Of a stretch of 64,000 nt of DNA, positions 25,030-34,180 are shown piece after piece (the stretch's first letter is position 1; each line of letters opens with the position of its first letter). Position numbers and translations under genes: made by a program. Under the pieces are notes generated by a model, which saw nothing but the letters and a program-made list of their open reading frames with translations, did no database searches and was not told where the DNA came from. Source of the stretch: UBA4877 sp002399345 (GTDB lineage: Bacteria > Bacillota > Thermoanaerobacteria > Thermoanaerobacterales > UBA4877); contig DAIORT010000010.1 in the NCBI GenBank assembly GCA_036752905.1, forward strand, positions 1 through 64,000. The letters are read 5' to 3'.

Positions 25030-25671
25030 ATGCTTCTTCAAGAGGAGAGAAAGCAGATAGTAGAATACGGCAAAAGGTTAGTAAAATACCGGCTAACCAG
25101 GGGCACGGGAGGAAACATCAGTATATTTAACAAGGAAAAAGAACTTATGGCCATAAGTCCCAGCGGTATGAACTATTTTGAGATCGAGCCTGGGGATGTT
25201 GTGGTAATGGACTTAGATGGGAAGATAGCGGATGGTACGAGAAAGCCGTCCAGTGAGTATGAGATGCACAGGATTTTTTACCTTAACAGGGAGGGTATAG
25301 GGGCGGCAGTGCATACCCATTCCACCTATTCGACCGTATTATCCTGCATGCACTGGCCGATTCCTTCAGTCCATTATCTTGTTGCGTATGCCGGTATGGA
25401 TGTTCCATGTGCGGAGTATGCCTCATTTGGAACAAAAGAGATTGCGGATAAAGCCTTTGCGGCTATGGGGGATAGAAATGCTGTTCTTCTTGCAAATCAC
25501 GGCATGCTGGCTGTCGGCCCCGATCTTCCGGCTGCATTTAATACGGCGGAAGAAACGGAGTTTTGCGCCGAGATATATTATAGGACTAAATGCGTTGGGC
25601 AGCCGGTGCTGCTCCCGGATGATGAAATGAAACGCATGATAGAAAGGTTCAAGACATATGGGCAAAAATAA
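25030..25671 (+). CDS. Class II sugar-phosphate aldolase (fuculose-phosphate type)
   Basis: A 213-residue zinc aldolase/adducin-family protein, closest to L-fuculose-1-phosphate aldolase. GTGGNISI binds phosphate, PSSEYEMH holds the catalytic acid, and zinc histidines are in AVHTHSTYST and LLANHGMLAVG. It would release dihydroxyacetone phosphate from a ketose 1-phosphate, but relatives act on several sugars and on methylthioribulose phosphate. ATG 25030 follows GGAGGTAATACGA; the ATG at 25015 is upstream of that ribosome site. No sugar genes adjoin it. Confidence 0.8.
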   Translation: MLLQEERKQIVEYGKRLVKYRLTRGTGGNISIFNKEKELMAISPSGMNYFEIEPGDVVVMDLDGKIADGTRKPSSEYEMHRIFYLNREGIGAAVHTHSTYSTVLSCMHWPIPSVHYLVAYAGMDVPCAEYASFGTKEIADKAFAAMGDRNAVLLANHGMLAVGPDLPAAFNTAEETEFCAEIYYRTKCVGQPVLLPDDEMKRMIERFKTYGQK

Positions 25672-25672
25672 A

Positions 25673-25710
25673 AGAGACAGACTGTTTTGCCTGTCTCTCT
25701 TGCTTTTTTA
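25673..25710. terminator. Bidirectional terminator between aldolase and gltX
   Basis: Perfect arms AGAGACAG (25673-25680) and CTGTCTCT (25691-25698) are followed on the plus strand by CTTGCTTTTTT and on the minus strand by TTTTATTTTTG. Confidence 0.75.
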
Positions 25711-25724
25711 AATTAGTCTTTAAG

Positions 25725-27188
25725 TTATAAACTCTCTATATAATTTATGGCCTTTTCCATTCTCTTTAATGTTTCTTCCTTGCCCAAGAGTATCATGATG
25801 TCAAACAGGCCTGGTCCTATCGTCCTGCCTGATAAGGCAAGTCTTGTGGGATGGAAAAGCTTGCTGCTCTTTATTCCCGATTCGGCAATCAAGTCCCTGT
25901 ATGCCTTTTCAGCATTTTCAGCAGTAAACTCATCCAATGATGAAAGCGCCTTTAAACCACTCTTTAGAACATCCGCAGCACCTTCCTTTTTAAAGAACTT
26001 TTTTACGCCCTTTTCCTCATATTCATAATCAAATTTAAAGAAATAGGAGGATGCCTTTGCCAGGTCAACCAGCGTCTTTTCTCTCTCTCTTACCTTGTCG
26101 GCTACGGACTTTACCTTTTCTAAATCCTGCTCAGTATAATCCTCCGGTATGAGGCCTTCGTTAATGTAGAAAGGAAGAGCATATCCCACCACATCTTCCA
26201 GCGGAAGTTCACGCATGTATACGCCGTTTATCCAGGTTAGTTTAGTGACATCATAAATTGCAGAGCTCTTGTTGACTCTCTTTAGCGAGAATTGTTCTGC
26301 TGCATCTTCCAGGGTTATTATCTCCGTATTACCCTCCGGTGACCATCCAAGAAGAATCAGGTAGTTTACTATAGCCTCCGGCAAAAAGCCTTTATCCCTG
26401 AACTCTTCCACCGAGGTGGCTCCATGCCGCTTTGAAAGTTTACTCTTATCCGGTGCTAGGATCATTGGAACATGGGCGAACTTGGGGGTTTCATAACCCA
26501 GTGCATCGTAGAGCAAAACCTGCTTAGGTGTATTGGGCAGGTGTTCCTCGCCCCTGATGACATGTGTCATTCCCATGGAATGATCGTCTACCACCACCGC
26601 AAAATTGTAGGTAGGGATGCCGTTGGACTTCATGATGACGAAATCATCCATCAGGTTGTTGTCAAAGGTTACGTCGCCTCTTACAATGTCTTTTACCACG
26701 GTGTTGCCCTCCGGCATTTTAAACCTTACCACAGGTTTTCTGCCTTCGGCTTTATATTTTTCTATTTGTTTATCCGTGAGGTTTCTGCATCTGCCGCTGT
26801 ATCTATGCGGACGTCTAGCCTTTCTGTCGGCCTCCTTATCTGCTTCCAGCTCCTCGGAAGTACAGAAGCAATAATATGCCTTACCCTCCGCCATAAGTCT
26901 TTCACATTCTTTTGTGTATTTGTCAAGTCTCTCGGATTGGAAATAAGGACCGTAATCTCCGCCGGTCTCAGGCCCTTCATCCCATGAAATTCCCAGCCAC
27001 TTTAAGCTGGATATAATTTGAGATACGGAATCTTCCTTAAGTCTACCTTGATCAGTGTCCTCTATCCTAAGTACCATTTTGCCATCGTTATGTCTGGCAA
27101 ATAGCCAGTTAAAAAGTGCTGTCCGTGCCCCGCCAATATGTAAATATCCTGTTGGGCTGGGGGCAAATCTTACTCTTACGCTACCCAT
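25725..27188 (-). CDS. gltX: Glutamyl-tRNA synthetase
   Basis: A 487-residue class I aminoacyl-tRNA synthetase charging tRNA-Glu. The HIGH signature is PTGYLHIGGAR at residue 11, the KMSKS-type loop is DKSKLSKRHGA near residue 250, and a CFCTSEE/GRCRN segment in the middle resembles a zinc-binding knuckle. The length fits bacterial GltX. GGAGAGAGG precedes ATG 27188. It stands alone between a convergent aldolase and a divergent ytvI. Confidence 0.95.
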   Translation of the reverse strand: MGSVRVRFAPSPTGYLHIGGARTALFNWLFARHNDGKMVLRIEDTDQGRLKEDSVSQIISSLKWLGISWDEGPETGGDYGPYFQSERLDKYTKECERLMAEGKAYYCFCTSEELEADKEADRKARRPHRYSGRCRNLTDKQIEKYKAEGRKPVVRFKMPEGNTVVKDIVRGDVTFDNNLMDDFVIMKSNGIPTYNFAVVVDDHSMGMTHVIRGEEHLPNTPKQVLLYDALGYETPKFAHVPMILAPDKSKLSKRHGATSVEEFRDKGFLPEAIVNYLILLGWSPEGNTEIITLEDAAEQFSLKRVNKSSAIYDVTKLTWINGVYMRELPLEDVVGYALPFYINEGLIPEDYTEQDLEKVKSVADKVREREKTLVDLAKASSYFFKFDYEYEEKGVKKFFKKEGAADVLKSGLKALSSLDEFTAENAEKAYRDLIAESGIKSSKLFHPTRLALSGRTIGPGLFDIMILLGKEETLKRMEKAINYIESL

Positions 27189-27389
27189 GAAACCTCTCTC
27201 CTTCTCTTAAGTTACGCTCGGTATTATTATATATGAAATCAGTGAATATATCAAACATTATGCATTGAGGGGAACCGTTTTATGATTATGTCATGACAAC
27301 ATTAAATAATGAATTATATACTGTTAGTATAATTTACACCATATGACTATTAATGTTATAATGAGAACAGCTTAATAAGGAGGCTTTTC

Positions 27390-28454
27390 ATGGACACTGA
27401 GAAATTAAGCCGCACGTTTTATATATTGGGTATAATAGTTTTTAGTATTGCACTTATATATATTGGGATAACGAGATTCTTGATTTATTTTATGCCTTTC
27501 TTAATTGCGGCGCTCATTGCCGTACTGATTGAGCCACTGGTAAAAAAAGTACAGAAATGGCTGCACATTCCGCGGTCTTTTTCTTCATTTATAGTGCTTT
27601 TCAGTGTCCTGATAATAGTCGGTATGATTATTGGATACGGGGGCTACCAGGCCGTTAAGGAACTGATAGTATTATCGAAAAGCTTCGGTGGGTACAGTGG
27701 GAGTGTATATGATACTATAATGAGCTGGATACAACAGTTACAGAAGGATATTAAGGCGCTGCCTCCCGTACAGGCCGGTGCCGTTCAAAATATCATAAAC
27801 CAGCTGATGTCTTATGTTTCTAGTGCACTTAAGTATATTGTCAAGGCAATTATGAATGCAGCCAATTCTCTTCCTGCTTTTATTTGGGGTACGGTGGTAT
27901 GCATTGTGGCGACATTCTTTTTTAGCAAGGATAAGGATTCGATACTGGGTTTTATAAAAAAGCAGCTGCCCAAAAAGTTTATCGAAGGTACTGTATTTAT
28001 AAAGACAGATTTTATCAATACCGTATTTGGCTTTTTGCGGGCTGAACTTATTATAATGATGGTAACTTTTTTGGAGATATCTTTCGGCTTTATGCTGATG
28101 GGATATGAGTATCCATTCCTCATAGGCCTGGCCGTAGCATTAGTGGATATACTGCCGATATTGGGTTCGGGCACCGTCCTTGTACCCTGGGCGATAATAC
28201 TTATGGTGTTTTATAAGAACTTCCGTCTTGCCATATGTATCATCATACTTTATGCTGTTGTTTCGATAGTGCGCCAGATGATGGAGCCGAGGGTTGTAGG
28301 ACGCAGCATAGGTCTGCATCCATTAGTGACACTTATGTCCATGTATGTGGGAAGTAAGATGTTGGGCCTTGTGGGTTTAATACTCGGTCCTGTTGTACTT
28401 ATAGCTATTAAGACGTTCCAGAAGGCCGGTTTTATACCTAAATTCAAAGAATAG
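27390..28454 (+). CDS. ytvI: YtvI-type sporulation membrane protein (AI-2E transporter family)
   Basis: A 354-residue membrane protein of the AI-2E/PerM permease family, of the length and pattern of the sporulation protein YtvI. It has an N-terminal double membrane segment, a central soluble stretch (about residues 90-150), then FGFLRAELIIMMVTFLEI and VDILPILGSGTVLVPWAII, and the C-terminal GLHPLVTLMSMYVG. The transported substrate of YtvI is not known. It carries GGCCTGGCC at 28135. Its stop is 2 bp from the stop of the convergent PAP2 gene, with no hairpin between. Confidence 0.8.
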   Translation: MDTEKLSRTFYILGIIVFSIALIYIGITRFLIYFMPFLIAALIAVLIEPLVKKVQKWLHIPRSFSSFIVLFSVLIIVGMIIGYGGYQAVKELIVLSKSFGGYSGSVYDTIMSWIQQLQKDIKALPPVQAGAVQNIINQLMSYVSSALKYIVKAIMNAANSLPAFIWGTVVCIVATFFFSKDKDSILGFIKKQLPKKFIEGTVFIKTDFINTVFGFLRAELIIMMVTFLEISFGFMLMGYEYPFLIGLAVALVDILPILGSGTVLVPWAIILMVFYKNFRLAICIIILYAVVSIVRQMMEPRVVGRSIGLHPLVTLMSMYVGSKMLGLVGLILGPVVLIAIKTFQKAGFIPKFKE

Positions 28455-28456
28455 AT

Positions 28457-28981
28457 TCAAATTAATATATGAGTTAGTATAGACATACTGCTTCCAAGTG
28501 CGGCTCCAATGAGTACATCCGTGGGGTAATGCATGCCCACGTATATTCTGGATACGCCTACCATGGTGGCCAGGCCGATAAATAACAGATAGAGATTAGG
28601 ATATCCAAATGACATGGATACGGCCACCTCAAAGGCAGCTGCGGTATGTCCGGAGGGGAATGAATGATCTTTCCACAGCTTGTTAAAAGTATTGACGTTC
28701 AAAATCGCCAGATATGGTCTCTCCCTGTTTATTTTCTTTTTTAACAGTTGTACCAGAAGGCTTCCTGCAACAAGCGATGCAGCAGCCTCAATACCTGTTG
28801 ACCTTGTTTTCTCTTTTCCCAGTAAAATAGTAAGAAGGCATGCAAATGTGGTGAACCACCAGCTGCCGAATTCTGTGAAATATGGAATTAACTTATCTGA
28901 TATATCAGATTTAATCTTATCATTTACTGTATAAAATATAATTAAATCCCACATTCCGATTAATTCGATAATCCTTTTCAA
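28457..28981 (-). CDS. PAP2-family membrane phosphatase
   Basis: A 174-residue phosphatase of the PAP2 type, typical of undecaprenyl-pyrophosphate or phospholipid phosphatases. The three catalytic motifs are KKKINRERP, SFPSGHTAAAF and SRIYVGMHYPTDVL, set among five to six membrane helices. I choose TTG 28981 because AAGGAGG lies 7 nt ahead of it; the longer frame to an ATG at 29050 puts that ribosome site inside the gene. It contains GGCCAGGCC at 28568. Confidence 0.85.
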   Translation of the reverse strand: MKRIIELIGMWDLIIFYTVNDKIKSDISDKLIPYFTEFGSWWFTTFACLLTILLGKEKTRSTGIEAAASLVAGSLLVQLLKKKINRERPYLAILNVNTFNKLWKDHSFPSGHTAAAFEVAVSMSFGYPNLYLLFIGLATMVGVSRIYVGMHYPTDVLIGAALGSSMSILTHILI

Positions 28982-29179
28982 GTTCAAGCCTCCTTGGTTT
29001 TTAGGCCAAATCTCTTTATTATTTTCCGATATATTATACCATAAATTCATATGGATGTTCCTCCATATTTAAGAGTATATTAATGTCTTGTTTATATGTG
29101 CGCTAAGTATAACTAATTTGTAACTCTAAATGTATCTATGAATAATATGTATTAGAAGTATAATACGAGGTGATATTTG

Positions 29180-29353
29180 ATGGTGAACTCTAATCAATGT
29201 TATCCCAATTGTAATATTTGGGGCAGGCTGGAACTCGCAAGAACTTATGTTGTGCCGCAGACATTTTGCAGCACATTTCCATTGAATAAGGCCTTAAGTA
29301 CAGGCACATTATACCCTGAGCTACTCAGGCCTTATCAGAAGAGGAGGGTTTAG
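29180..29353 (+). CDS. cotJA: Spore coat protein CotJA
   Basis: A 57-residue protein, short but clear by content and position. It has an N-terminal Cys-rich stretch (MVNSNQCYPNCN), then LELARTYVVPQTFCSTFPLNKALSTG, split here as LELARTYVVPQTF and STFPLNKALSTGT, which is the CotJA core, ending PELLRPY. ATG 29180 follows GAGGTG. It is 2 bp upstream of cotJB. CotJA is part of the inner spore coat and is needed to place CotJC in Bacillus. Confidence 0.85.
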   Translation: MVNSNQCYPNCNIWGRLELARTYVVPQTFCSTFPLNKALSTGTLYPELLRPYQKRRV

Positions 29354-29355
29354 AC

Positions 29356-29610
29356 ATGGATAGAAACCAGGTGGATTTAATAAAGTCAATACAAAAGGTA
29401 GGGTTTGCCGTAGTTGAACTGCAGCTCTATCTTGATACCCATCCTTGTGATGCCAACGCTCTTTCAACTTATAACTGCTATGTAAGACAGCAGCAAAATC
29501 TTATTGCTGCCTATGAGAGAATGTATGGGCCATTAAGGTCTAATACCTCCCAGAGCTGCTATCCATGGCAATGGATAAATGAACCATGGCCCTGGGAAAT
29601 GATTTATTAG
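29356..29610 (+). CDS. cotJB: Spore coat protein CotJB
   Basis: An 84-residue CotJB homologue. Markers are VGFAVVELQLYLDTHPCDANA and, near the end, YGPLRSNT then WPWQW-like aromatic runs (CYPWQWINEPWPWE). GAGGAGGG upstream lies within the end of cotJA. In Bacillus the three cotJ genes are made in the mother cell under sigma-E; no convincing sigma-E promoter was recognised upstream here. Confidence 0.9.
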   Translation: MDRNQVDLIKSIQKVGFAVVELQLYLDTHPCDANALSTYNCYVRQQQNLIAAYERMYGPLRSNTSQSCYPWQWINEPWPWEMIY

Positions 29611-29622
29611 GAGGGATGGGTA

Positions 29623-30195
29623 ATGTGGGTTTATGAAAAGAAGCTGGAATATCCCGCTGAAGTAGAAAAATCTAATCCTAGGCTGGCAAGGGAGATAATA
29701 AATCAATATGGCGGCCCGGATGGGGAGCTTTCTGCATCTTTGCGCTATCTTACTCAGAGATTTACTATGCCTAATAATTACACTAAGGCATTGCTTACGG
29801 ATATCGGCACTGAAGAGCTTGCGCATATGGAAATCATTGCGTCCTTAGTATATAAGCTTACCGATGGGGTGCCTGTCGATGAATTGAAAAAGTATGGATT
29901 TAATGATTTCTATGCTATAAGAGATAAAGGTATTTTCTATACGGACTCTATGGGCGATCCCTGGACGGCTGCATATATCCAGTCCCATGGTGATCCTGTG
30001 GCAGATTTGACCGATGATATGGCCGCAGAGCAAAAGGCCAGGGCGACCTATGAACATCTTATGGACCTTACTGAAGACCATAAGGTATGGGATACACTCG
30101 TATTCCTGAGGCAGAGAGAGGTCGTGCATTTCCAGAGGTTCGGCGAGGTGCTTGATAAGGTACAGGATGAAAGAAAGTGTAAAAAAGTATTTTAA
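29623..30195 (+). CDS. cotJC: Spore coat protein CotJC, manganese-catalase-like
   Basis: A 190-residue manganese-catalase-family coat protein. The di-metal ligands expected for the fold are visible in GELSASLRYLTQR, GTEELAHMEIIA, DDMAAEQKARATYEHL and REVVHFQRF. Clostridial CotJC proteins have catalase activity and protect the spore. The start ATG follows AGGAGGG, 12 bp after cotJB, so cotJABC is one operon. A GC-rich hairpin follows the stop. Confidence 0.92.
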   Translation: MWVYEKKLEYPAEVEKSNPRLAREIINQYGGPDGELSASLRYLTQRFTMPNNYTKALLTDIGTEELAHMEIIASLVYKLTDGVPVDELKKYGFNDFYAIRDKGIFYTDSMGDPWTAAYIQSHGDPVADLTDDMAAEQKARATYEHLMDLTEDHKVWDTLVFLRQREVVHFQRFGEVLDKVQDERKCKKVF

Positions 30196-30200
30196 TTAAA

Positions 30201-30225
30201 ACCCCGGGAATAATAATCCCGGGGT
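30201..30225 (+). terminator. Hairpin after cotJC that also contains the next gene's ribosome site
   Basis: Perfect arms ACCCCGGGA (30201-30209) and TCCCGGGGT (30217-30225) are followed by GATTT rather than a T-run. The second arm ends in GGGGTG, the only ribosome site visible for the gene starting at 30234. It may be a weak terminator or may shut off translation of that gene on read-through RNA. Confidence 0.55.
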
Positions 30226-30233
30226 GATTTAAT

Positions 30234-31124
30234 GTGAAGAGAAACGTTATGGCATTTTTGATTATATTCATGCTTTTATTTTCCCTTACCGCATGTTCAT
30301 CACTTAAGAGGATAAGCATAGGTGGCAAAGACGAAGGAGAGAACATTAATGAAGGCCCACCTCAGGATATGCAGAGCCTTGAAAGGGATTTGAATGAACT
30401 GGTGGATAGGGTGGAGAGACAGGCATTAAAGACGCCGGAAGATAAATCACAGGCTCAAGGCAGTTCAGACAGTACGAATAAGAAGAACAAGGCTGGTGGC
30501 AGCGACGACAGTGTGAGCAGACAGAGCGACGGAAACAATACGAGCAAGGGCGGCCCGGCTGAAGAAAAAACAGGGCAGACTAACGGGGATTCCAATGATA
30601 TATCCGATATGATGCCTGATTTAGAGAGGAATATAGGCACTATACACAAGATATGGAATAGGGTGCAGCCGGAACTTTTAAAAAAGGGTGCGGACAGAGC
30701 GGACATAGATGCAGCCTCCGATGCTCTCAATAGAGCGACGGCTACCATGGACAGCAAGGATGGCCTGGCCTTTTTAAAAGCAATCAACCAATTCTACAGG
30801 TATATACCCGATATAGAAGAAAACATGCATCCACAGACTCCTCCCGGTCTTATGAGGATTACATATTATGCTCGGAACATACTATATGGTGCATTCGAGG
30901 ACGATCAAAAAACAGTAAGACGTGAGATGCCCAAAATAGAAGACGAATGGGCAGCGGTAAAACCCCAATTAAAAAAGGGCAGTGAGAGTCAAATAAATCA
31001 GCTGGAAGTATCCATAGATGAGCTGCAAAATTCTTTAGAAGAACAAAATAAAAATCTGATTAAGATTAAGACAGATATAGTTCTAGATGATATAAAAGCC
31101 TTAGTAGAAAAACAAAAGAAATAG
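30234..31124 (+). CDS. Lipoprotein of unknown function next to the cotJ operon
   Basis: A 296-residue predicted lipoprotein. The lipobox SLTAC gives lipidated Cys21. Residues about 65-120 are a low-complexity Ser/Asn/Gly/Lys linker. The C-terminal 180 residues are helical: a stretch MPDLERNIGTIHKIWNRV, a middle part with YIPDIEENMHPQT, and a coiled-coil-like tail (QLEVSIDELQNSLEEQ). I recognise no named family. The start is GTG 30234, with its GGGGTG inside the preceding hairpin. It contains GGCCTGGCC at 30762. A spore or envelope role is suggested only by position. Confidence 0.6.
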   Translation: MKRNVMAFLIIFMLLFSLTACSSLKRISIGGKDEGENINEGPPQDMQSLERDLNELVDRVERQALKTPEDKSQAQGSSDSTNKKNKAGGSDDSVSRQSDGNNTSKGGPAEEKTGQTNGDSNDISDMMPDLERNIGTIHKIWNRVQPELLKKGADRADIDAASDALNRATATMDSKDGLAFLKAINQFYRYIPDIEENMHPQTPPGLMRITYYARNILYGAFEDDQKTVRREMPKIEDEWAAVKPQLKKGSESQINQLEVSIDELQNSLEEQNKNLIKIKTDIVLDDIKALVEKQKK

Positions 31125-31176
31125 ATATTGTATCACCTTCACACATGTTTTCATAAAATATATGGAGGTGATATAT

Positions 31177-31944
31177 ATGAATTTACCGTTACCACAGTGC
31201 TGCAGCGGTTTTCTATATGCGGTGATGTCCGGCGACACCATATATAATATCGCAAAAAGGTTTGGAGTAGACACAAAGTTATTGATAAAAGCTAATCCGC
31301 AGATATCTCGGCCTAATTCAATCTGCCCCGGTCAGATTATTTGTATACCCAGAGAGAGCGAGGCGGTCAAGAATTTACATCTGTCAACGTCTCTGTCTCC
31401 GCAAATAGCCATCCCTGGCCAGCCGGAAGTTAGCGTAACCAAATGTGACAGCAGAATCATTCCCATGCTCTTTGATCTCTTTGCCGGAGCGAAGAGTGAG
31501 CTGACACAAACCCTGCAGATGCATAACCACCACATGCACTATATAGTTTGTGAGCCCAAAGATATAGGCATTTATCTGGATGGTATGGGCAATACGGATA
31601 TGCAGCATTTACATGTACTCGGCCAGCTGATACTTAAGATGGGCTGCGAAATCCCATATGAGCACCCGAATGATAACGGCTGGAAATATTGGGGCGGCGA
31701 GTATGTGTATGTAGGTACTGACCTTAAAGATAGGCTGGAAGCGGATATAAATCTCAAAAAAGCCGGTGTGGACGCATATAACTGCATACTGGCCATGAAA
31801 CCGGAAAAATCCGTTTATAATGTACTCTGCCATATCAGGGATGAAGAACTTCTTCATATTGAAGTGCTCAAGAAGTTAATGAAGAAGTTTGTGATAAATC
31901 CCTGCGAAAACTCCAAAGAGGAATCAGCAGATAATGAGGAATAG
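31177..31944 (+). CDS. LysM domain fused to a ferritin-like/manganese-catalase-like domain
   Basis: A 255-residue two-domain protein. Residues about 14-61 are a LysM domain (YAVMSGDTIYNIAKRFGVD, then SICPGQIICIP), which binds peptidoglycan or spore cortex glycan. After a linker, residues about 90-240 look like a four-helix ferritin-like domain: TDMQHLHVLGQLILKMG, with a second metal-ligand-like run HIRDEELLHIEVLKKL near the end resembling the CotJC ligands. There is no signal peptide, as is usual for mother-cell coat proteins. ATG 31177 follows GGAGGTG. Neighbouring cotJ genes suggest a spore coat protein. Metal binding is inferred. Confidence 0.65.
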   Translation: MNLPLPQCCSGFLYAVMSGDTIYNIAKRFGVDTKLLIKANPQISRPNSICPGQIICIPRESEAVKNLHLSTSLSPQIAIPGQPEVSVTKCDSRIIPMLFDLFAGAKSELTQTLQMHNHHMHYIVCEPKDIGIYLDGMGNTDMQHLHVLGQLILKMGCEIPYEHPNDNGWKYWGGEYVYVGTDLKDRLEADINLKKAGVDAYNCILAMKPEKSVYNVLCHIRDEELLHIEVLKKLMKKFVINPCENSKEESADNEE

Positions 31945-31957
31945 ATAGGTCTAAAAG

Positions 31958-31990
31958 AGAGGTGACTTTATTTTGAGTTACCTCTTTTTT
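31958..31990 (+). terminator. Terminator after the LysM/ferritin-like gene
   Basis: Arms AGAGGTGACT (31958-31967) and AGTTACCTCT (31976-31985), with one G-U pair, are followed by a T-run. It is 13 bp after the stop. Confidence 0.85.
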
Positions 31991-32119
31991 ATTTTACATA
32001 TTGTGTTTTCGGACAAAGCCGTTAAGTTATAAATAATGTATTTAAATAATAAAATGATTGTGAAGACCTTTTTGTTGTGCTATAATGTCAATAATATTAC
32101 AAAAAAGGAGGTTGGGGAA

Positions 32120-34039
32120 ATGGAATTAAGCAAGAAGGGCTTGAGTGAACAGGCATTCAGGAAGCTAAAGCCGGGTGAAGAGTTTGTTCCTTATATACCG
32201 GCATCTCAGGCTGTACCTGAATTAACTGTTTTTTCTCTTGTCTTGGGTTCCGTAATGGCCATTATCTTTGGGGCAGCAAATGCTTATCTTGGGCTTAAAG
32301 TAGGTATGACAGTAAGCGCCTCAATACCTGCTGCCGTTGTATCCATGGCAATTATGCGAGGAATACTCAAAAGGAACTCGATTTTGGAGAACAACATTGT
32401 GCAGACCATAGCTTCTTCAGGTGAATCATTAGCTGCAGGAGCCATATTTACAATTCCTGCTCTTTTCATGTGGGGTCAGCAACCCAGCACTTTTACTATA
32501 ACAATGATAACTTTACTCGGTGCTATGATTGGCGTACTGTGCATGGTACCTCTAAGACGGTTCCTTATCGTAAGTGAACATGGTAATCTTCCTTATCCCG
32601 AGGGCACGGCATGTGCTGAGGTCCTGGTTGCAGGCGAGGTTGGCGGCGTGAGCGCCGGCACTGTTTTTTCGGGTCTAGGAATAGGCGCATTGTTTAAGTA
32701 CCTTGGAGACGGGCTTAAGCTTTATCCATCTGAGATAGAATGGACTATACCTGGATGGAAGAATGCAGCTATTGGCGGAGATGCTTATCCTTCACTTCTG
32801 GGCGTGGGATATATCATAGGCCCCAAGATTTCGGCTTACATGCTTTCTGGAGCCGTGTTGGGCTGGTTAGGCTTTATACCGCTTATTTCCGCATTTGCCG
32901 GAAACACGGTTATATATCCCGGTACCGTACCAATTTCACAGATGGATTATTGGGACATATGGGGCACGTATATCAGGTATATAGGCGCCGGAGCTGTTGC
33001 GGCGGGTGGTATTATAAGTCTTGTAAAATCCATACCGACAATAATAAAAGCATTTGCAGCGTCCATGAGCGGTCTTAAAAAATCAGATTTAAAAGGCAGC
33101 CATGTAAGAACAGACACAGATATACCTATGAATATAGTACTTATACTTTTTGCAATTATAATCGTAGTAATCGCGTTTTTGCCACAGTTTGAGGTTGGTA
33201 TTTTAGGCGCGGTGCTTGTAGCGCTTTTTGGATTCTTCTTTGTAACCGTATCCTCGCGGCTGGTCGGCATAGTGGGTAGTTCGTCAAACCCTGTTTCGGG
33301 CATGACCATAGCTACACTGCTTTTGACGACTGTTATATTTAAAGCCATGGGTTACAGCGGTATACATGGAATGGTGGCTTCGCTTACGGTAGGAGCTATT
33401 ATATGCTCGGCTGCTGCGATGGCAGGCGACAACTCACAGGATTTAAAGACGGGGTATCTGCTTGGATCAACACCTTGGAAGCAGCAGGTGGCTGAGATTA
33501 TCGGCGTTGTGGTTCCGGCTATGGTAATCGGCTATGTTTTGGTTCTGCTCAATAATACCTATGGATTTGGTTCTAAGGATTTGGGGGCTCCACAGGCTAC
33601 CATAATGATGCTGGTTGTACAGGGAATAATGAATGCAAATCTTCCTTGGGGTTTGGTATTTGTAGGTGCAGCGTCAGCAGTTGTGGTCGAGCTTCTGGGT
33701 ATAGGATCTTTGAGCTTTGCCATAGGATTGTACCTGCCTATACACACCAGTGTACCGATAATGATAGGCGGACTTATCAAGGCGATGGTCGACAAGGTAA
33801 CTAAAAGAACAAACACCAGTGAAACGGACAACGGCATATTGTATGCATCCGGACTCATTGCAGGGGATGCCCTTATGGGTGTTATAATTGCAATGTTTGC
33901 TTCTGCAAGCATAAACATAAGCCTTGCGGAGCCTAAGATGGGTAAATACGGTGCATTAGGTTTCTTCATAATCTTAGCATTTTCTCTTATTTATTATGCG
34001 TTTAAAAAGAACAAGACGGAAGATGCAGTAAATGATTAG
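32120..34039 (+). CDS. OPT-family oligopeptide transporter
   Basis: A 639-residue membrane protein of the OPT family, with about 14-16 hydrophobic segments. The hallmark run NLPYPEGTACAEVL is near residue 165, after GAANAYLGLKVGMTVSASIP in the first membrane pair. Bacterial members are thought to carry peptides or metal chelates; the substrate is not known. ATG 32120 follows AAAAAAGGAGG, whereas the ATG at 32036 lies well ahead of it. It is a single gene with a strong terminator. Confidence 0.88.
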   Translation: MELSKKGLSEQAFRKLKPGEEFVPYIPASQAVPELTVFSLVLGSVMAIIFGAANAYLGLKVGMTVSASIPAAVVSMAIMRGILKRNSILENNIVQTIASSGESLAAGAIFTIPALFMWGQQPSTFTITMITLLGAMIGVLCMVPLRRFLIVSEHGNLPYPEGTACAEVLVAGEVGGVSAGTVFSGLGIGALFKYLGDGLKLYPSEIEWTIPGWKNAAIGGDAYPSLLGVGYIIGPKISAYMLSGAVLGWLGFIPLISAFAGNTVIYPGTVPISQMDYWDIWGTYIRYIGAGAVAAGGIISLVKSIPTIIKAFAASMSGLKKSDLKGSHVRTDTDIPMNIVLILFAIIIVVIAFLPQFEVGILGAVLVALFGFFFVTVSSRLVGIVGSSSNPVSGMTIATLLLTTVIFKAMGYSGIHGMVASLTVGAIICSAAAMAGDNSQDLKTGYLLGSTPWKQQVAEIIGVVVPAMVIGYVLVLLNNTYGFGSKDLGAPQATIMMLVVQGIMNANLPWGLVFVGAASAVVVELLGIGSLSFAIGLYLPIHTSVPIMIGGLIKAMVDKVTKRTNTSETDNGILYASGLIAGDALMGVIIAMFASASINISLAEPKMGKYGALGFFIILAFSLIYYAFKKNKTEDAVND

Positions 34040-34064
34040 ATAAAGAAAAAATTATATTGTGTAA

Positions 34065-34095
34065 GGCCTGGCCGGTTGGCCAGGCCATTTTTTGT
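34065..34095 (+). terminator. Terminator built from two inverted GGCC(A/T)GGCC words
   Basis: The arms are GGCCTGGCC (34065-34073) and GGCCAGGCC (34078-34086) around GGTT, followed by ATTTTTTG. Both arms are the over-represented nonamer, an arrangement known for uptake sequences in Neisseria and Haemophilus terminators. Confidence 0.9.
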
Positions 34096-34180
34096 ATTAT
34101 GCTATTTTATTACATGCTGCTAATAGTGTATAATTATATATAAAATTGCAGCTAATAGATTTAAAAAGAGGTGTACCATT

